Assembly: GCA_963728965.1 (NCBI GenBank)
Contig: CAVSMH010000012.1
Coordinates: 930,001-994,000 of the forward strand
Direction of reading: 5' to 3'
Source: DASQZT01 sp963728965
Lineage (GTDB): Bacteria; Acidobacteriota; Terriglobia; Bryobacterales; Bryobacteraceae
DNA length: 64,000 nt
In this document: piece by piece, positions 34,558-43,290 of the stretch
Position numbering within the stretch: position 1 is the stretch's first letter
Layout of the letters: each line of letters opens with the position of its first letter
Notes under the pieces: generated by a model
The model's database searches: none
What the model saw: only the letters and a program-made list of their open reading frames with translations
Told to the model about the DNA's origin: nothing
Made by a program: the position numbers and the translations under genes

Positions 34558-37200
34558 TTATTGGGCCGTTGCGAGGTTCCAGCCGTCCACCTTGACGTAA
34601 GATTTCGCTCCGCCCAACAGCTTGCTCGGAAAGGCGGCGGCGATTTCGCGGCGTTCGCCGGGCATCAGTTCGAAGTAGTTGTCCTGCCAGAAGACGGGGG
34701 CGATATCGCCGCCGTTCCTGCCTTTGAGGACGGTCAGATGGACGGAGAACGCGAGATGCGGCGAAGTATTCCGAACCACCACGTGTTCGATCTGCTCCGC
34801 GCCTTTCACTTCCGACCGCGAGACCGCCGACACCGTAGCCGGAGGCAGATGCTCGAGATCCGTAAGATCGGCGTAGGTTTTGATGGGTGTGTAGCGGCCG
34901 TTCGACTTGTCCCAGTCGGAGACGTCCGGCTGAGTGGAGAGCCAATAGAAATTGGAACTTACCTGCTTGCCGGCGGCGTCATCGAGGGTGAGGCGCACGA
35001 AGTAGGTCTTCGAAAGGCCGTCGATTGCGGGAACTTCCAGCACCCGCGTGGCGCTGTCCTCGGGGATGTCGATGGCGGCGGTTTTGGAGAACTTCTCCTG
35101 GAGGTCCAAGTTGTAGACCTTAGCCGTGACTTTGTGATGGGGGAAGGCGCGATAGAAGGAGTTCACCACCACGATGGAGCGGTCGTCGTACGAATACTGC
35201 ACGTGCAGCGGCTCATTTGCTTTCTTCGTTCCGAAGTAGCCACCGCCGGGGCGCAGGTAGTAGTCGTAGAGGTGCCAGATGATGGAGGGCCAGGCGTTGT
35301 TGAGCATCCACTGCACCACGCCGGTGGCGGTGTACTTGTTGCGTCCGAAAGCTTCGAACATGGCCCGCTCGCCTTCGTACGTCATGAGCTGACTTTTTTT
35401 CAGATAGTCTTGGAGGTCTGTTGCCTTACCGTAACGGCCCTCGAGGGCGGCAGTGAAGACGTTGACGTTGCGATAGCCGCCGCCGCCGGCATGGAAATTC
35501 CAGAACTCGTCGATGGGCCAGAGGTGGTCCTTGCCCACCATTTCCTCAAGGCTGGCGAGGACGGGAATGGCCGGGCCGGGGCTGGTCTCGGTGTTGAAGC
35601 TGAAGGCGCCGCCGCGCCGGGTGTCCTGGAGCCAGTAATTGGGGGCGACATACTCGTAAGGGCCGGTCATCTTCACACCGGTGCGCCCCTCGCCGGGGGT
35701 GTTGGCATTGGTGGCCGAAGAGACTACGGGGTTGGGCCAATGCTCCTCTTCGAACACCTTCAGGTATACTTTCTCGGCCTGTTCGTTGGGGGAGTTATCG
35801 CTGCCGTAGAGGAACACGAACACGCTCGCGTGGTTGCGCAGGCGGCGGATCTGGTCGCGCAGCGACTCGCCCGCCCGCGTGTAATCGTCGGGCTTCCAAT
35901 TCCGCCAGCGTTCCCAATAGGAGCAGCAGCACCAGCCGGGCATGACCATCATTCCCATGCGGTCGGTGGTCTCGAAGAAGTGTTCGTTCATCATTTTGCC
36001 TTCGAGCCGGATGGTGTTGAGGTTCATCTCGCGGGCGTAGCGGATCTCGTTGTCTTCGCGTTCGTCATTGACGCGCAGGAGCATGTCCTGGGTCCATCCG
36101 CCGCCGCGGATGAGGATGCGCTTGCCATTGATCTTGAACACGCGGTGCTGCTGCGCATCCAACTCCGAGGTGAACTGGCGAATTCCGAACTGCACCTCCC
36201 GGCGATCGGAAACCGCGCCGCCGATGGCGAACTCCAGCCGGGCGCGATAGAGGTTTTGCGGGCCCAGGCCGTAGGGCCACCACAGCTTGGGATTGGCGAT
36301 GTTGAGGGCCGGATGGTCTTCGGGAGCGATGGCCACGCGGGCGGATTCCCCGGCGGCGAGTTTGACATTCTTCGAGACGGCGATGTTGCCGATGGTCCCG
36401 CGGAGGACGCCTTCCACCGGCTGGGCGGAGGCGTTCTTCAGGTCGGCGTAGAGGGTGAGGTGGGCTTTATCGAGCGACGGATCGAGCCGCGTGATCACCT
36501 GCGGATGGCGCACCGCGACCGGCCCGCTGGTAAGGACGTAGACGTCGCGCACCAGCCCCATGTCTTTGTCGGCCGGCATGGGATTCCAGTCTACGAAAGT
36601 GATGGTAAGGCTGTGCTCGGTGGGCGGAAAGATCTCGAGCGCGAGGGTATTGGTATCGGGCAGGGCGGTATCGGTGATGTCGAATTCGAACATGCGGTAC
36701 ATGCCCGCCACGTCGTCGGCGTTGGCGATCTGGTGCCCGTTGAGCCAGATGTTGGCACGATCGTTGATGGCGTCGAAATTCAGCCAGAGGCGCTTGCCGC
36801 GGGAACCTGGAGGCAGCTTGAATTCGGTGCGATACCACCAGGAGACGGCGAAGGGGCTGTCTTTGGGCATGGCGATGTTGGAGAAGTTGGTGCCGATGTT
36901 GTAGGTGGTTCCCGGTATGGAGCGAAGGTTCATGCCGAAATAGGGATCGGGATATACCTTGTTATTTACGAGGGCGCCGATGACGGTGGAGGGCAGGGCG
37001 GTGAGATACCAGCCATCGGGGCGGAACTTCGGGGTGGAGATTTCGGCGCCGGTGCCGGTCACCTTGGCGGATGACTGGATCGACCATCCGGCGGCGAGAG
37101 TGATGCGTCCGGCGGGGGGCGCGGATGCGGCGCGAGGCTGCGCGCCTAAACCAAGCGCCCCGGCGGCGAGCCATATCGAGAGAACCAGATTCCTTTTCAT
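34558..37200 (-). CDS. GH2 exo-beta-D-glucosaminidase-like glycosidase
   Basis: This 880-residue protein has a signal peptide (MKRNLVLSIWLAAGALGLGAQ). The GH2 layout is complete: jelly-roll (SWWYRTEFKLPPGSRGKRLW, NIWLNGHQIAN), an Ig-like domain, a TIM barrel (ILIRGGGWTQDMLLR, NLNTIRLEGKM) and C-terminal Ig domains. Candidate catalytic residues are Asp468 in FLYGSDNSPNE and Glu538 in FNTETSPGP. This matches the Asp/Glu pair and spacing of the Amycolatopsis exo-glucosaminidase CsxA (D469/E541), where ordinary GH2 enzymes use Glu as acid. It would remove terminal glucosamine from chitosan oligomers in the periplasm. The phosphofructokinase gene lies 31 bp upstream on the same strand. Confidence 0.85.
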   Translation of the reverse strand: MKRNLVLSIWLAAGALGLGAQPRAASAPPAGRITLAAGWSIQSSAKVTGTGAEISTPKFRPDGWYLTALPSTVIGALVNNKVYPDPYFGMNLRSIPGTTYNIGTNFSNIAMPKDSPFAVSWWYRTEFKLPPGSRGKRLWLNFDAINDRANIWLNGHQIANADDVAGMYRMFEFDITDTALPDTNTLALEIFPPTEHSLTITFVDWNPMPADKDMGLVRDVYVLTSGPVAVRHPQVITRLDPSLDKAHLTLYADLKNASAQPVEGVLRGTIGNIAVSKNVKLAAGESARVAIAPEDHPALNIANPKLWWPYGLGPQNLYRARLEFAIGGAVSDRREVQFGIRQFTSELDAQQHRVFKINGKRILIRGGGWTQDMLLRVNDEREDNEIRYAREMNLNTIRLEGKMMNEHFFETTDRMGMMVMPGWCCCSYWERWRNWKPDDYTRAGESLRDQIRRLRNHASVFVFLYGSDNSPNEQAEKVYLKVFEEEHWPNPVVSSATNANTPGEGRTGVKMTGPYEYVAPNYWLQDTRRGGAFSFNTETSPGPAIPVLASLEEMVGKDHLWPIDEFWNFHAGGGGYRNVNVFTAALEGRYGKATDLQDYLKKSQLMTYEGERAMFEAFGRNKYTATGVVQWMLNNAWPSIIWHLYDYYLRPGGGYFGTKKANEPLHVQYSYDDRSIVVVNSFYRAFPHHKVTAKVYNLDLQEKFSKTAAIDIPEDSATRVLEVPAIDGLSKTYFVRLTLDDAAGKQVSSNFYWLSTQPDVSDWDKSNGRYTPIKTYADLTDLEHLPPATVSAVSRSEVKGAEQIEHVVVRNTSPHLAFSVHLTVLKGRNGGDIAPVFWQDNYFELMPGERREIAAAFPSKLLGGAKSYVKVDGWNLATAQ

Positions 37201-37231
37201 GCCTTTTCCTCTCCTCCATCGTACTGCCGGC

Positions 37232-38416
37232 TCAGAGCCGGAAGTGCGCCGCCACCTCGCCCACCAGCGGGCGAACCCACTCGACGAACTCCGGGCTCAC
37301 GTCGTTGCCGTCGGCCGCAATCCACTCGAGCGGGAACTGCCGTTCGACGCCGGCAACGCTCTCGAGTGGAACGGTGATCAGATGCGAGCGGTAGGGCGCA
37401 GTGGATGCCCGCTCGATAGCGACCATGACGCCCGATTGGCCATCGATCGCAGCGCGCACCGCGGCTTCCCCGGCGCGCCACGATTCTTCGCGATCGACCT
37501 CGGAGGCCAGGGCGGCGCAAGAACGGCCGAAGAGGCCCGGTTTTTCGGCGCGGGCGCGAATGCCCGTGCGGGCCCAGATGGTTTTCGCCAGCACGTGTCC
37601 CATGTTGGCGGGCAGCGGATCGCGAGCGCCCGGCATGGTGCCCAACTCCGTTCCGAACCAGCCGCCGCTCTCGTCCTTCTGGCCTTCGCAAACCGCGACG
37701 AGGCACCGGCCGATGCGGCGGTGGACGCGTTCGACGTCGGCGCACAACCGGTCCACGCCGATGCCGCGCTCGGGAAAGTAGATCAGGTGGGGCGGGTCGT
37801 CTTCGTGGCGGCGCGCCAGGGCAGTGGCGGCCACCACCCATCCCGCGTTTCGACCGAGCACCTCGATGACTTCGATGGGCGGCGGCAGGGCGCGGTTATC
37901 CGCTCCCACGTCGCGCACCACGTGCGCAAAGAAGCGCGCGCACGAGGCGTATCCCGGGGTATGATCCGTGCCCGCGATATCGTTGTCGATCGTCTTCGGC
38001 ACGCCGATCACGCGCATTTCCCAACCGGCCGTACGAGCCAGGGCATCGAGCCGCAGGGCGGTTCCCATGGATCCGTTGCCGCCGGTATAAAAAAGATAGC
38101 GGACGGACTCGCGGCGAAGCACCGCGAGGAGTTTTTCGTAATCGGCGGTATCGAAGTTGCGGCGTGATGAACCCAGCACCGACCCGGGCGCGCGCGCCAG
38201 AGCCCGCAGTTCGGAATCGGGGAGGTGGGAGAGCTCGCGGAAGTCGCCGCCCACGAGCCCGTGCGCGCCGTAAATCGCTCCCCGGACCGCGGTGATCTCG
38301 GGATGGTTGCGGGCCTCGGAAATCAGCCCGGCGAGACTGGCGTTAATGACGGGCGTGGGTCCACCCCCATGGGCGACGACCGCCACGCCGCGAAGCCCGC
38401 TTGTCCCTTGACTCAT
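37232..38416 (-). CDS. 6-phosphofructokinase (PPi/ATP-type uncertain)
   Basis: From ATG 38416 this cytosolic enzyme has 394 residues. Motifs are VVAHGGGPTPVINASL (N-terminal nucleotide loop), TGGNGSMGTA (residues 111-120), GVPKTIDNDIAGTDHTPGY (138-156, catalytic TIDND) and VIEVLGRNAGWVVAATAL. By family it phosphorylates fructose 6-phosphate or tagatose 6-phosphate. The donor is unclear. Lys in PKTIDND is the PPi-dependent form, but the loop has Gly in the position that is Asp in PPi enzymes, and Asn where the usual Asp binds metal. A frame upstream to 38458 is open but lacks a ribosome site. It precedes the GH2 gene and is divergent from the BNR gene by 51 bp. Confidence 0.87.
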   Translation of the reverse strand: MSQGTSGLRGVAVVAHGGGPTPVINASLAGLISEARNHPEITAVRGAIYGAHGLVGGDFRELSHLPDSELRALARAPGSVLGSSRRNFDTADYEKLLAVLRRESVRYLFYTGGNGSMGTALRLDALARTAGWEMRVIGVPKTIDNDIAGTDHTPGYASCARFFAHVVRDVGADNRALPPPIEVIEVLGRNAGWVVAATALARRHEDDPPHLIYFPERGIGVDRLCADVERVHRRIGRCLVAVCEGQKDESGGWFGTELGTMPGARDPLPANMGHVLAKTIWARTGIRARAEKPGLFGRSCAALASEVDREESWRAGEAAVRAAIDGQSGVMVAIERASTAPYRSHLITVPLESVAGVERQFPLEWIAADGNDVSPEFVEWVRPLVGEVAAHFRL

Positions 38417-38467
38417 GGAAACAAAAAGCAGACTATCGGAAGTAACAGAAAGAGTCAATCACCAGCC

Positions 38468-40648
38468 ATGCGGAAGTTATCCTTTGCACTCATGGTTGCT
38501 GCCGTGCTGGTTTCCGCGCCGCGCCTCGATCGGTGGAAGATTCTGGGGCCGGGCGGCGGCGGTGCGCAGTTCATCCCGACCATCAGCCCGCACGATGCGA
38601 AGCGGGTCCTGGTGGGTTGCGACATGACGGGCTCGTACCTCACCGAAGACGGCGGCAATTCGTGGCGGATGTTCAACCTGGGGGGTGTGACGCGGTTCTT
38701 CGAATGGGATCCCAGCGACCCCAAGGTGATTTACGCCGGCAATAACGGTCTGTACCGCAGCGCGGACGCCGGCAAGAGCTGGCGGCTGGTGTACCCCGCG
38801 CCGGCGAAGGTCACCGGCAGGGAGATGAGCGACGACCACGCCGACGAAACGATCCTGGCGGACGGAGCACGCGCGGAACGGGTGGCGGCCCTGGCGATCG
38901 ATCCGCGCAATTCCAAAATGCTGTATGCCGCTACCGGACGCGTCCTGCGGGTTTCGGAGGACGGTGGGGCGACCTGGCGGGTCGAGCGCGAGTTTTCCAC
39001 CGCGGTGCGCCGCGTGTGGGCCGGCTCGAGCACGCTGTACGCCGCCCTGGCGACGTCGGTATTTATGCGCGAAAACGGTACCTGGAGCGAGGGCCGTCCG
39101 CTCGCTTCAGCCTGGAACGACATAGCGGCAGGCGCGCCGGTGATCTACGCGATTTCCCAATCGGCGGGATCGGTTTCCGATGACGGCGGGAAAAGCTGGC
39201 GCGCATTCTCGCTTCCCGGATCGGGCGCGCGCCTGCACGCCATCGCCACCAGCGCCAAACACCCGGACACGGCCTACGTATCGTACAGCCGTCTCGCCAT
39301 GGACGGCCAGAGCTGGTTCGGGGTGGCGAAGACCTCCGACCGGGGGCGCACGTGGCAACTGGTTTGGAAGGAGGCCGATAAGGCGGGCGCCAACATCCAC
39401 GACGCCTGGATCACGGCGCGCTTCGGGCCGGGCTGGGGCGAGTATCCGTTGAGCCTCGGTGTTGCTCCCGGCGATCCCAACCTCTGCTACGCCACGGACC
39501 TGGGCCGGACGATGCGCACCTCCGACGGCGGGAAAACGTGGGAAGCGGTCTATTCGAAGGGCACGGCGGCAGGATGGACGAGCACAGGCCTCGATGTGAC
39601 CACCAACTACGGCGTGCACTTCGACCCGTTCGACGGCAAACGGATGTTCATCACGTACACCGATATCGGCGCGTTCCGCAGCGAGGATGGCGGGCGGAGC
39701 TGGGTGAGTTCCACCGCGGGCGTTCCGCACGCATGGGTGAACACGACCTATTGGATGGTGTTCGACCCGGCGGTGCGCGGGCGCGTGTGGGCGGTGGCCA
39801 GCGGCACGCACGATCTGCCGCGGGCGAAGATGTGGCGGAGGACTCCGGTGGCGCACTACCGCGGGGGCGTGATTCAAAGCGAAGACGGCGGGCGCACGTG
39901 GCGGCCATCGGGATCGGGAATGCCGGAAACGGCGGCGACCCACATTCTGCTCGATGGCAGATCGCCCGCCAAGGCGCGCACGCTGTACGTGGCCGGGTTC
40001 GGCCGCGGGGTGTACAAATCGGTGGATGGCGGCGCGACCTGGAGCCTGCACAATACGGGCCTGGCGGGCGAGGAACCGTTTGCCTGGCGCCTGGCCCAGG
40101 ATCGGGATGGCGGCCTGTACGTAGTGGTGGCGCGCCGCAGCGAAGACGGCAGCATCGGCAACGCGGGCGACGGCGCGCTGTACTTTTCGGCAGATGGCGC
40201 GGCGCATTGGACGGCGGTGAAACTACCGGAGGGCGTCAACGGTCCGAACGGGCTCACCGTGGATCCAGGCGATCCGAAGCGCCTTTATCTCTCGGTGTGG
40301 AGGCGTCGCGGACCGGGAGCCGATGGGGGCGGCGGCATCTATCTGTCGACCGATGGCGGCGCGGCCTGGCGGCGGGTCCTGGATAAAGACCAGCACGTTT
40401 ACGACGTCACAATCGATGCGCGCGATCCGCGCATTCTGTATGCCTGCGGGTTCGAATCGTCCGCGTGGCGGTCCACCGACCGCGGTGAGAGCTGGCGGCG
40501 CATTCGCGGCTACAACTTCAAATGGGGCCATCGCGTGATTCCCGACCCGGCCGATTCCGCGATGATCTATATCACTACGTTTGGAGGCAGCGTGTGGCAC
40601 GGGCCGGCGGCGGGGGACCCGGAGAGCCTGGAAGATATCGCGAAATAA
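38468..40648 (+). CDS. secreted BNR/Asp-box (sortilin-like) repeat protein
   Basis: From ATG 38468 this is 726 residues with a signal peptide (MRKLSFALMVAAVLVSA). About ten Asp-box motifs of the S-x-D-x-G-x-T-W type are visible: SADAGKSW, SEDGGATW, SDDGGKSW, TSDRGRTW, TSDGGKTW, SEDGGRSW, SEDGGRTW, SVDGGATW, STDGGAAW and STDRGESW. They imply one or two beta-propellers of the sialidase/xyloglucanase-like or VPS10 type. GH74 xyloglucanases share this layout, but the two catalytic Asp cannot be placed confidently, so a glycan-binding or hydrolase role is left open. It heads the plus-strand run; the DUF4832 gene begins 3 bp after its stop. Confidence 0.8.
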   Translation: MRKLSFALMVAAVLVSAPRLDRWKILGPGGGGAQFIPTISPHDAKRVLVGCDMTGSYLTEDGGNSWRMFNLGGVTRFFEWDPSDPKVIYAGNNGLYRSADAGKSWRLVYPAPAKVTGREMSDDHADETILADGARAERVAALAIDPRNSKMLYAATGRVLRVSEDGGATWRVEREFSTAVRRVWAGSSTLYAALATSVFMRENGTWSEGRPLASAWNDIAAGAPVIYAISQSAGSVSDDGGKSWRAFSLPGSGARLHAIATSAKHPDTAYVSYSRLAMDGQSWFGVAKTSDRGRTWQLVWKEADKAGANIHDAWITARFGPGWGEYPLSLGVAPGDPNLCYATDLGRTMRTSDGGKTWEAVYSKGTAAGWTSTGLDVTTNYGVHFDPFDGKRMFITYTDIGAFRSEDGGRSWVSSTAGVPHAWVNTTYWMVFDPAVRGRVWAVASGTHDLPRAKMWRRTPVAHYRGGVIQSEDGGRTWRPSGSGMPETAATHILLDGRSPAKARTLYVAGFGRGVYKSVDGGATWSLHNTGLAGEEPFAWRLAQDRDGGLYVVVARRSEDGSIGNAGDGALYFSADGAAHWTAVKLPEGVNGPNGLTVDPGDPKRLYLSVWRRRGPGADGGGGIYLSTDGGAAWRRVLDKDQHVYDVTIDARDPRILYACGFESSAWRSTDRGESWRRIRGYNFKWGHRVIPDPADSAMIYITTFGGSVWHGPAAGDPESLEDIAK

Positions 40649-40651
40649 CTC

Positions 40652-42019
40652 ATGCGAACACCTTGTTGCATTTTCGCCGCGCTGAGCGTCGCCGCCCTGG
40701 CGTGCGGCCAGACGGTGGTGGTCCATCCGCAGCGGATCGCCGATGTCCTGGTGAACCCCGGGATGGGGATCCAGACGTTTCAGCGCTTCAGCGGGGATCC
40801 GCTGAATCAGGACGTGCGATGGTCGGAGGAAGGTCCTACGGGCGCGCTGCCCACGGGCCCGGCGCCGGACTTTCCGAAGTCCACGATTTCCTATTGCCGC
40901 TGGTTCTGGGCGACGCTCGAGCCGGCCAAGGGCGATATCCGCTGGGCAATCCTCGACCAGGCGCTTGCGGAAGCGGCGCAGCACGGTCAGACGCTGGCCA
41001 TCCGCCTGATGCCCTACGACCAAAAGCATCCGCTGCCCGAGTGGTATCGCACCAGCGGCGCCAAACGCGCCAACAAAGAAGGGGAGGCGGTGTGGGAACC
41101 CGATTTCGCGGACCCGGTCTACCTGAAATACTGGGGCGAGCTGGTTCGCGGGGCCGGCCGCCGGTACGATGGCGATCCGCGGCTGGAATCGGTGGACATT
41201 TCTTCGGTGGGCTACTGGGGCGAAGGCTGGAGCAATTTCATGCCCTCGTTTGCCCACCAGAAGGCGCTGATCGATATCTGGTTCGCGGCCTTTCCTTCCA
41301 CCGAGTTGCTCATGAACTTCGATGAGCCCGAAGGCCTGCACTATGGGACCAGCAAGGGCGCGGGGTGGCGCTTCGACTGCCTGGGCGACATGCGCACCCC
41401 GTGGTCGCACATGCGCGATTTCTACCCCGAGCAGATCGTGCGGGCCGGCATCGGCGAGGTGTGGAAGCAGTCGCCGGTCTCGTTTGAAACGTGCTGGGTT
41501 CCGGAATACTGGAAACGGCAGGGGTGGGATGTCCACTACATTCTGGAGGAGGCGCTGCGCTGGCACATCTCTTCCCTCAACGTGAAATCCAGCGCGATCC
41601 CCGCCGAGTGGAAGTCCATATTCGATGACTTTCAGAACCGCATGGGTTACCGCTTCGAACTGCGCCGGATGGAGTACCCGCGGAGCGTGCGCGCGGGGTC
41701 CGATGCGCTGTTCCGGATGTGGTGGGTCAACGCCGGGGTTGCGCCCGCTTACCGGCCATACAAGCTGGCTTTGCGATTCCGCGGCGGGAAGGACGCCGCG
41801 GTGGACCTGCCCGTGGACGTGAGAAAGTGGCTGCCCGGCGATGCGCTGTTCGAGGAGCCGGTGCCCATCCCGGACCTTCCGCCCGGTACGTATCGCCTGG
41901 AAACCGCGTTGCTCGATGCGCACAGCCGCAAGCCGGCGATTGCGCTCGGGATCGCCGGGCGGACGCCGGAAGGGTGGTATGACTTGGGCGAGATTACGAT
42001 CGATGGTGCGGTGAAATGA
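40652..42019 (+). CDS. secreted DUF4832-type glycosidase-like protein
   Basis: This 455-residue protein has a signal peptide (MRTPCCIFAALSVAALACGQ). Barrel-like segments are LVNPGMGIQTFQRF, SYCRWFWATLEPAKGDIRW (a phrase shared with GH42/GH5-like barrels), ESVDISSVGYWGEGW and LLMNFDEPEGLHYG. The C-terminal domain (VRAGSDALFRMWWVNAGVAPAY, IPDLPPGTYRLETALLDAH) matches DUF4832. The WGEGW Glu and NFDEPE acids are candidate catalytic residues. The family is uncharacterised. It follows the BNR gene directly; the next gene has its own promoter starting right after this stop. Confidence 0.78.
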   Translation: MRTPCCIFAALSVAALACGQTVVVHPQRIADVLVNPGMGIQTFQRFSGDPLNQDVRWSEEGPTGALPTGPAPDFPKSTISYCRWFWATLEPAKGDIRWAILDQALAEAAQHGQTLAIRLMPYDQKHPLPEWYRTSGAKRANKEGEAVWEPDFADPVYLKYWGELVRGAGRRYDGDPRLESVDISSVGYWGEGWSNFMPSFAHQKALIDIWFAAFPSTELLMNFDEPEGLHYGTSKGAGWRFDCLGDMRTPWSHMRDFYPEQIVRAGIGEVWKQSPVSFETCWVPEYWKRQGWDVHYILEEALRWHISSLNVKSSAIPAEWKSIFDDFQNRMGYRFELRRMEYPRSVRAGSDALFRMWWVNAGVAPAYRPYKLALRFRGGKDAAVDLPVDVRKWLPGDALFEEPVPIPDLPPGTYRLETALLDAHSRKPAIALGIAGRTPEGWYDLGEITIDGAVK

Positions 42020-42031
42020 CCTTCTTTTACT

Positions 42032-42040
42032 TGCTATAAT
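42032..42040 (+). promoter_or_regulatory. extended -10 promoter before the AgaS-like gene
   Basis: TGCTATAAT is a full extended -10 element (TGN plus consensus TATAAT) 41 nt before the GTG start. The -35 region is weak, as is common with extended -10 promoters. AGGAGG lies at 42065-42070. This gives the sugar-phosphate genes their own transcription start inside the run. Confidence 0.6.
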
Positions 42041-42081
42041 TGTCTTTCTCTTTCGATTTCCTCCGAGGAGGTAACCAGTCC

Positions 42082-43290
42082 GTGAAGACCGACATGATCA
42101 CTTTGTGCGAGCGACATCCGGAAGCCGCCCGCCTGCTGCGCTGTTCGGAGCAGGCACAGCGGGACGCCGGCTACTTCCACACGCTGCGCGAGATTCTCCA
42201 GCAGCCCGCCACCTGGGCTGACATGGGCGAGCTTCTGGCGGGCCAGGCATCGGCGATCGGCGCGCAACTGGAAGGCGCGGCAAGCATGGTGCTCACCGGG
42301 TCGGGCAGTTCCCAATTCGCCGGCGAATGCGTGCGTTTGGTTTTGCAGAGCGAGCTAGGCATTGCGGTGGAGGGGGTGGATGGCGGGGCGCTGCTGATGT
42401 ACGGCAGCCGGGTGATCGGCCCCACGCGGCCTTCGCTGGCGGTGTCGTTCGCGCGTTCCGGCGACAGCCCGGAGAGTGTGGCGGCGGTGTCGCTGCTGCT
42501 CGAAACCGAGCCGCGCATGCGGCACCTGGTGCTCACCTGTAACGCCAACGGCAGCCTCGCCAAGGTATACCGGGGGCACGCGCGCGTGCAGGTGGTGGTG
42601 CTGGACGAGCGCACCAACGACCGCAGCCTGGTGATGACCAGCAGCTTTACGAACCTGGTGCTGGCGGCGCGATTCCTCGGCCTTACCGGGCGTCTGGAAA
42701 CCTGGCGCGCGGCCTGCGGGCGGCTAGCGGATCTCGGACGGGTGTTGTTGGAATCGCATTTCGGCGCGATTGCGAGCGCGGGGCGGAGCGGCTTCGACAG
42801 GGTGGTGTTTCTGGGCAGCCACACGCGTTTTGGCGCGGCGCGGGAAGCGTCGCTGAAGATGCTGGAGATGACCGCGGGCCGGGTCACGACGATGGCCGAA
42901 ACGTATCTGGGCCTGCGGCACGGCCCCATGAGCTACGTCCACGAGAACACGCTGGTGGTGTGCTTCCTCTCGTCGGACCCCCTGCTGCGCGCCTACGAGC
43001 TGGACCTGATCCGCGAGCTCGACCGCAAGGGGCTGGGCCGGGCCAAGTTGCTGGTGGGCGACGCGATCGACGGGGAACTGGTGCGGGCGCAGGACACGGC
43101 GATCGATCTGCCGGGCCTGGGCGAACTCGGCGACGAGAACGCCGCCATACTCCACGTGGTGGTGGCGCAACTGCTTGCCTTTTTCCGTTGCCGCGAGGAA
43201 GGCCTCCATCCCGACTCGCCCTCGCAGGATGGCGTGATCAGCCGCGTGGTGGGCACGTTTCCGGTGCATCGCGACACGGTGAAGCCATGA
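42082..43290 (+). CDS. agaS: SIS-domain sugar-phosphate isomerase, AgaS-like
   Basis: The GTG start at 42082 is favoured because GAGGAGGTAA lies 9-12 nt upstream; an ATG at 42094 is too far from it. The 402-residue protein has two SIS domains. The first contains SMVLTGSGSSQFAGE (phosphosugar loop) and SFARSGDSPESVAA. The second contains VVFLGSHTRFGAAREASLKMLEM and AETYLGLRHGPMSYV, where the last phrase is shared with AgaS and GlmS-type isomerases. By family it is a deaminating/isomerising enzyme turning galactosamine 6-phosphate, or a related amino sugar phosphate, into a ketose 6-phosphate. It overlaps the PfkB kinase gene by 4 bp. The symbol reflects best family match, not proven substrate. 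Confidence 0.82.
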   Translation: MKTDMITLCERHPEAARLLRCSEQAQRDAGYFHTLREILQQPATWADMGELLAGQASAIGAQLEGAASMVLTGSGSSQFAGECVRLVLQSELGIAVEGVDGGALLMYGSRVIGPTRPSLAVSFARSGDSPESVAAVSLLLETEPRMRHLVLTCNANGSLAKVYRGHARVQVVVLDERTNDRSLVMTSSFTNLVLAARFLGLTGRLETWRAACGRLADLGRVLLESHFGAIASAGRSGFDRVVFLGSHTRFGAAREASLKMLEMTAGRVTTMAETYLGLRHGPMSYVHENTLVVCFLSSDPLLRAYELDLIRELDRKGLGRAKLLVGDAIDGELVRAQDTAIDLPGLGELGDENAAILHVVVAQLLAFFRCREEGLHPDSPSQDGVISRVVGTFPVHRDTVKP

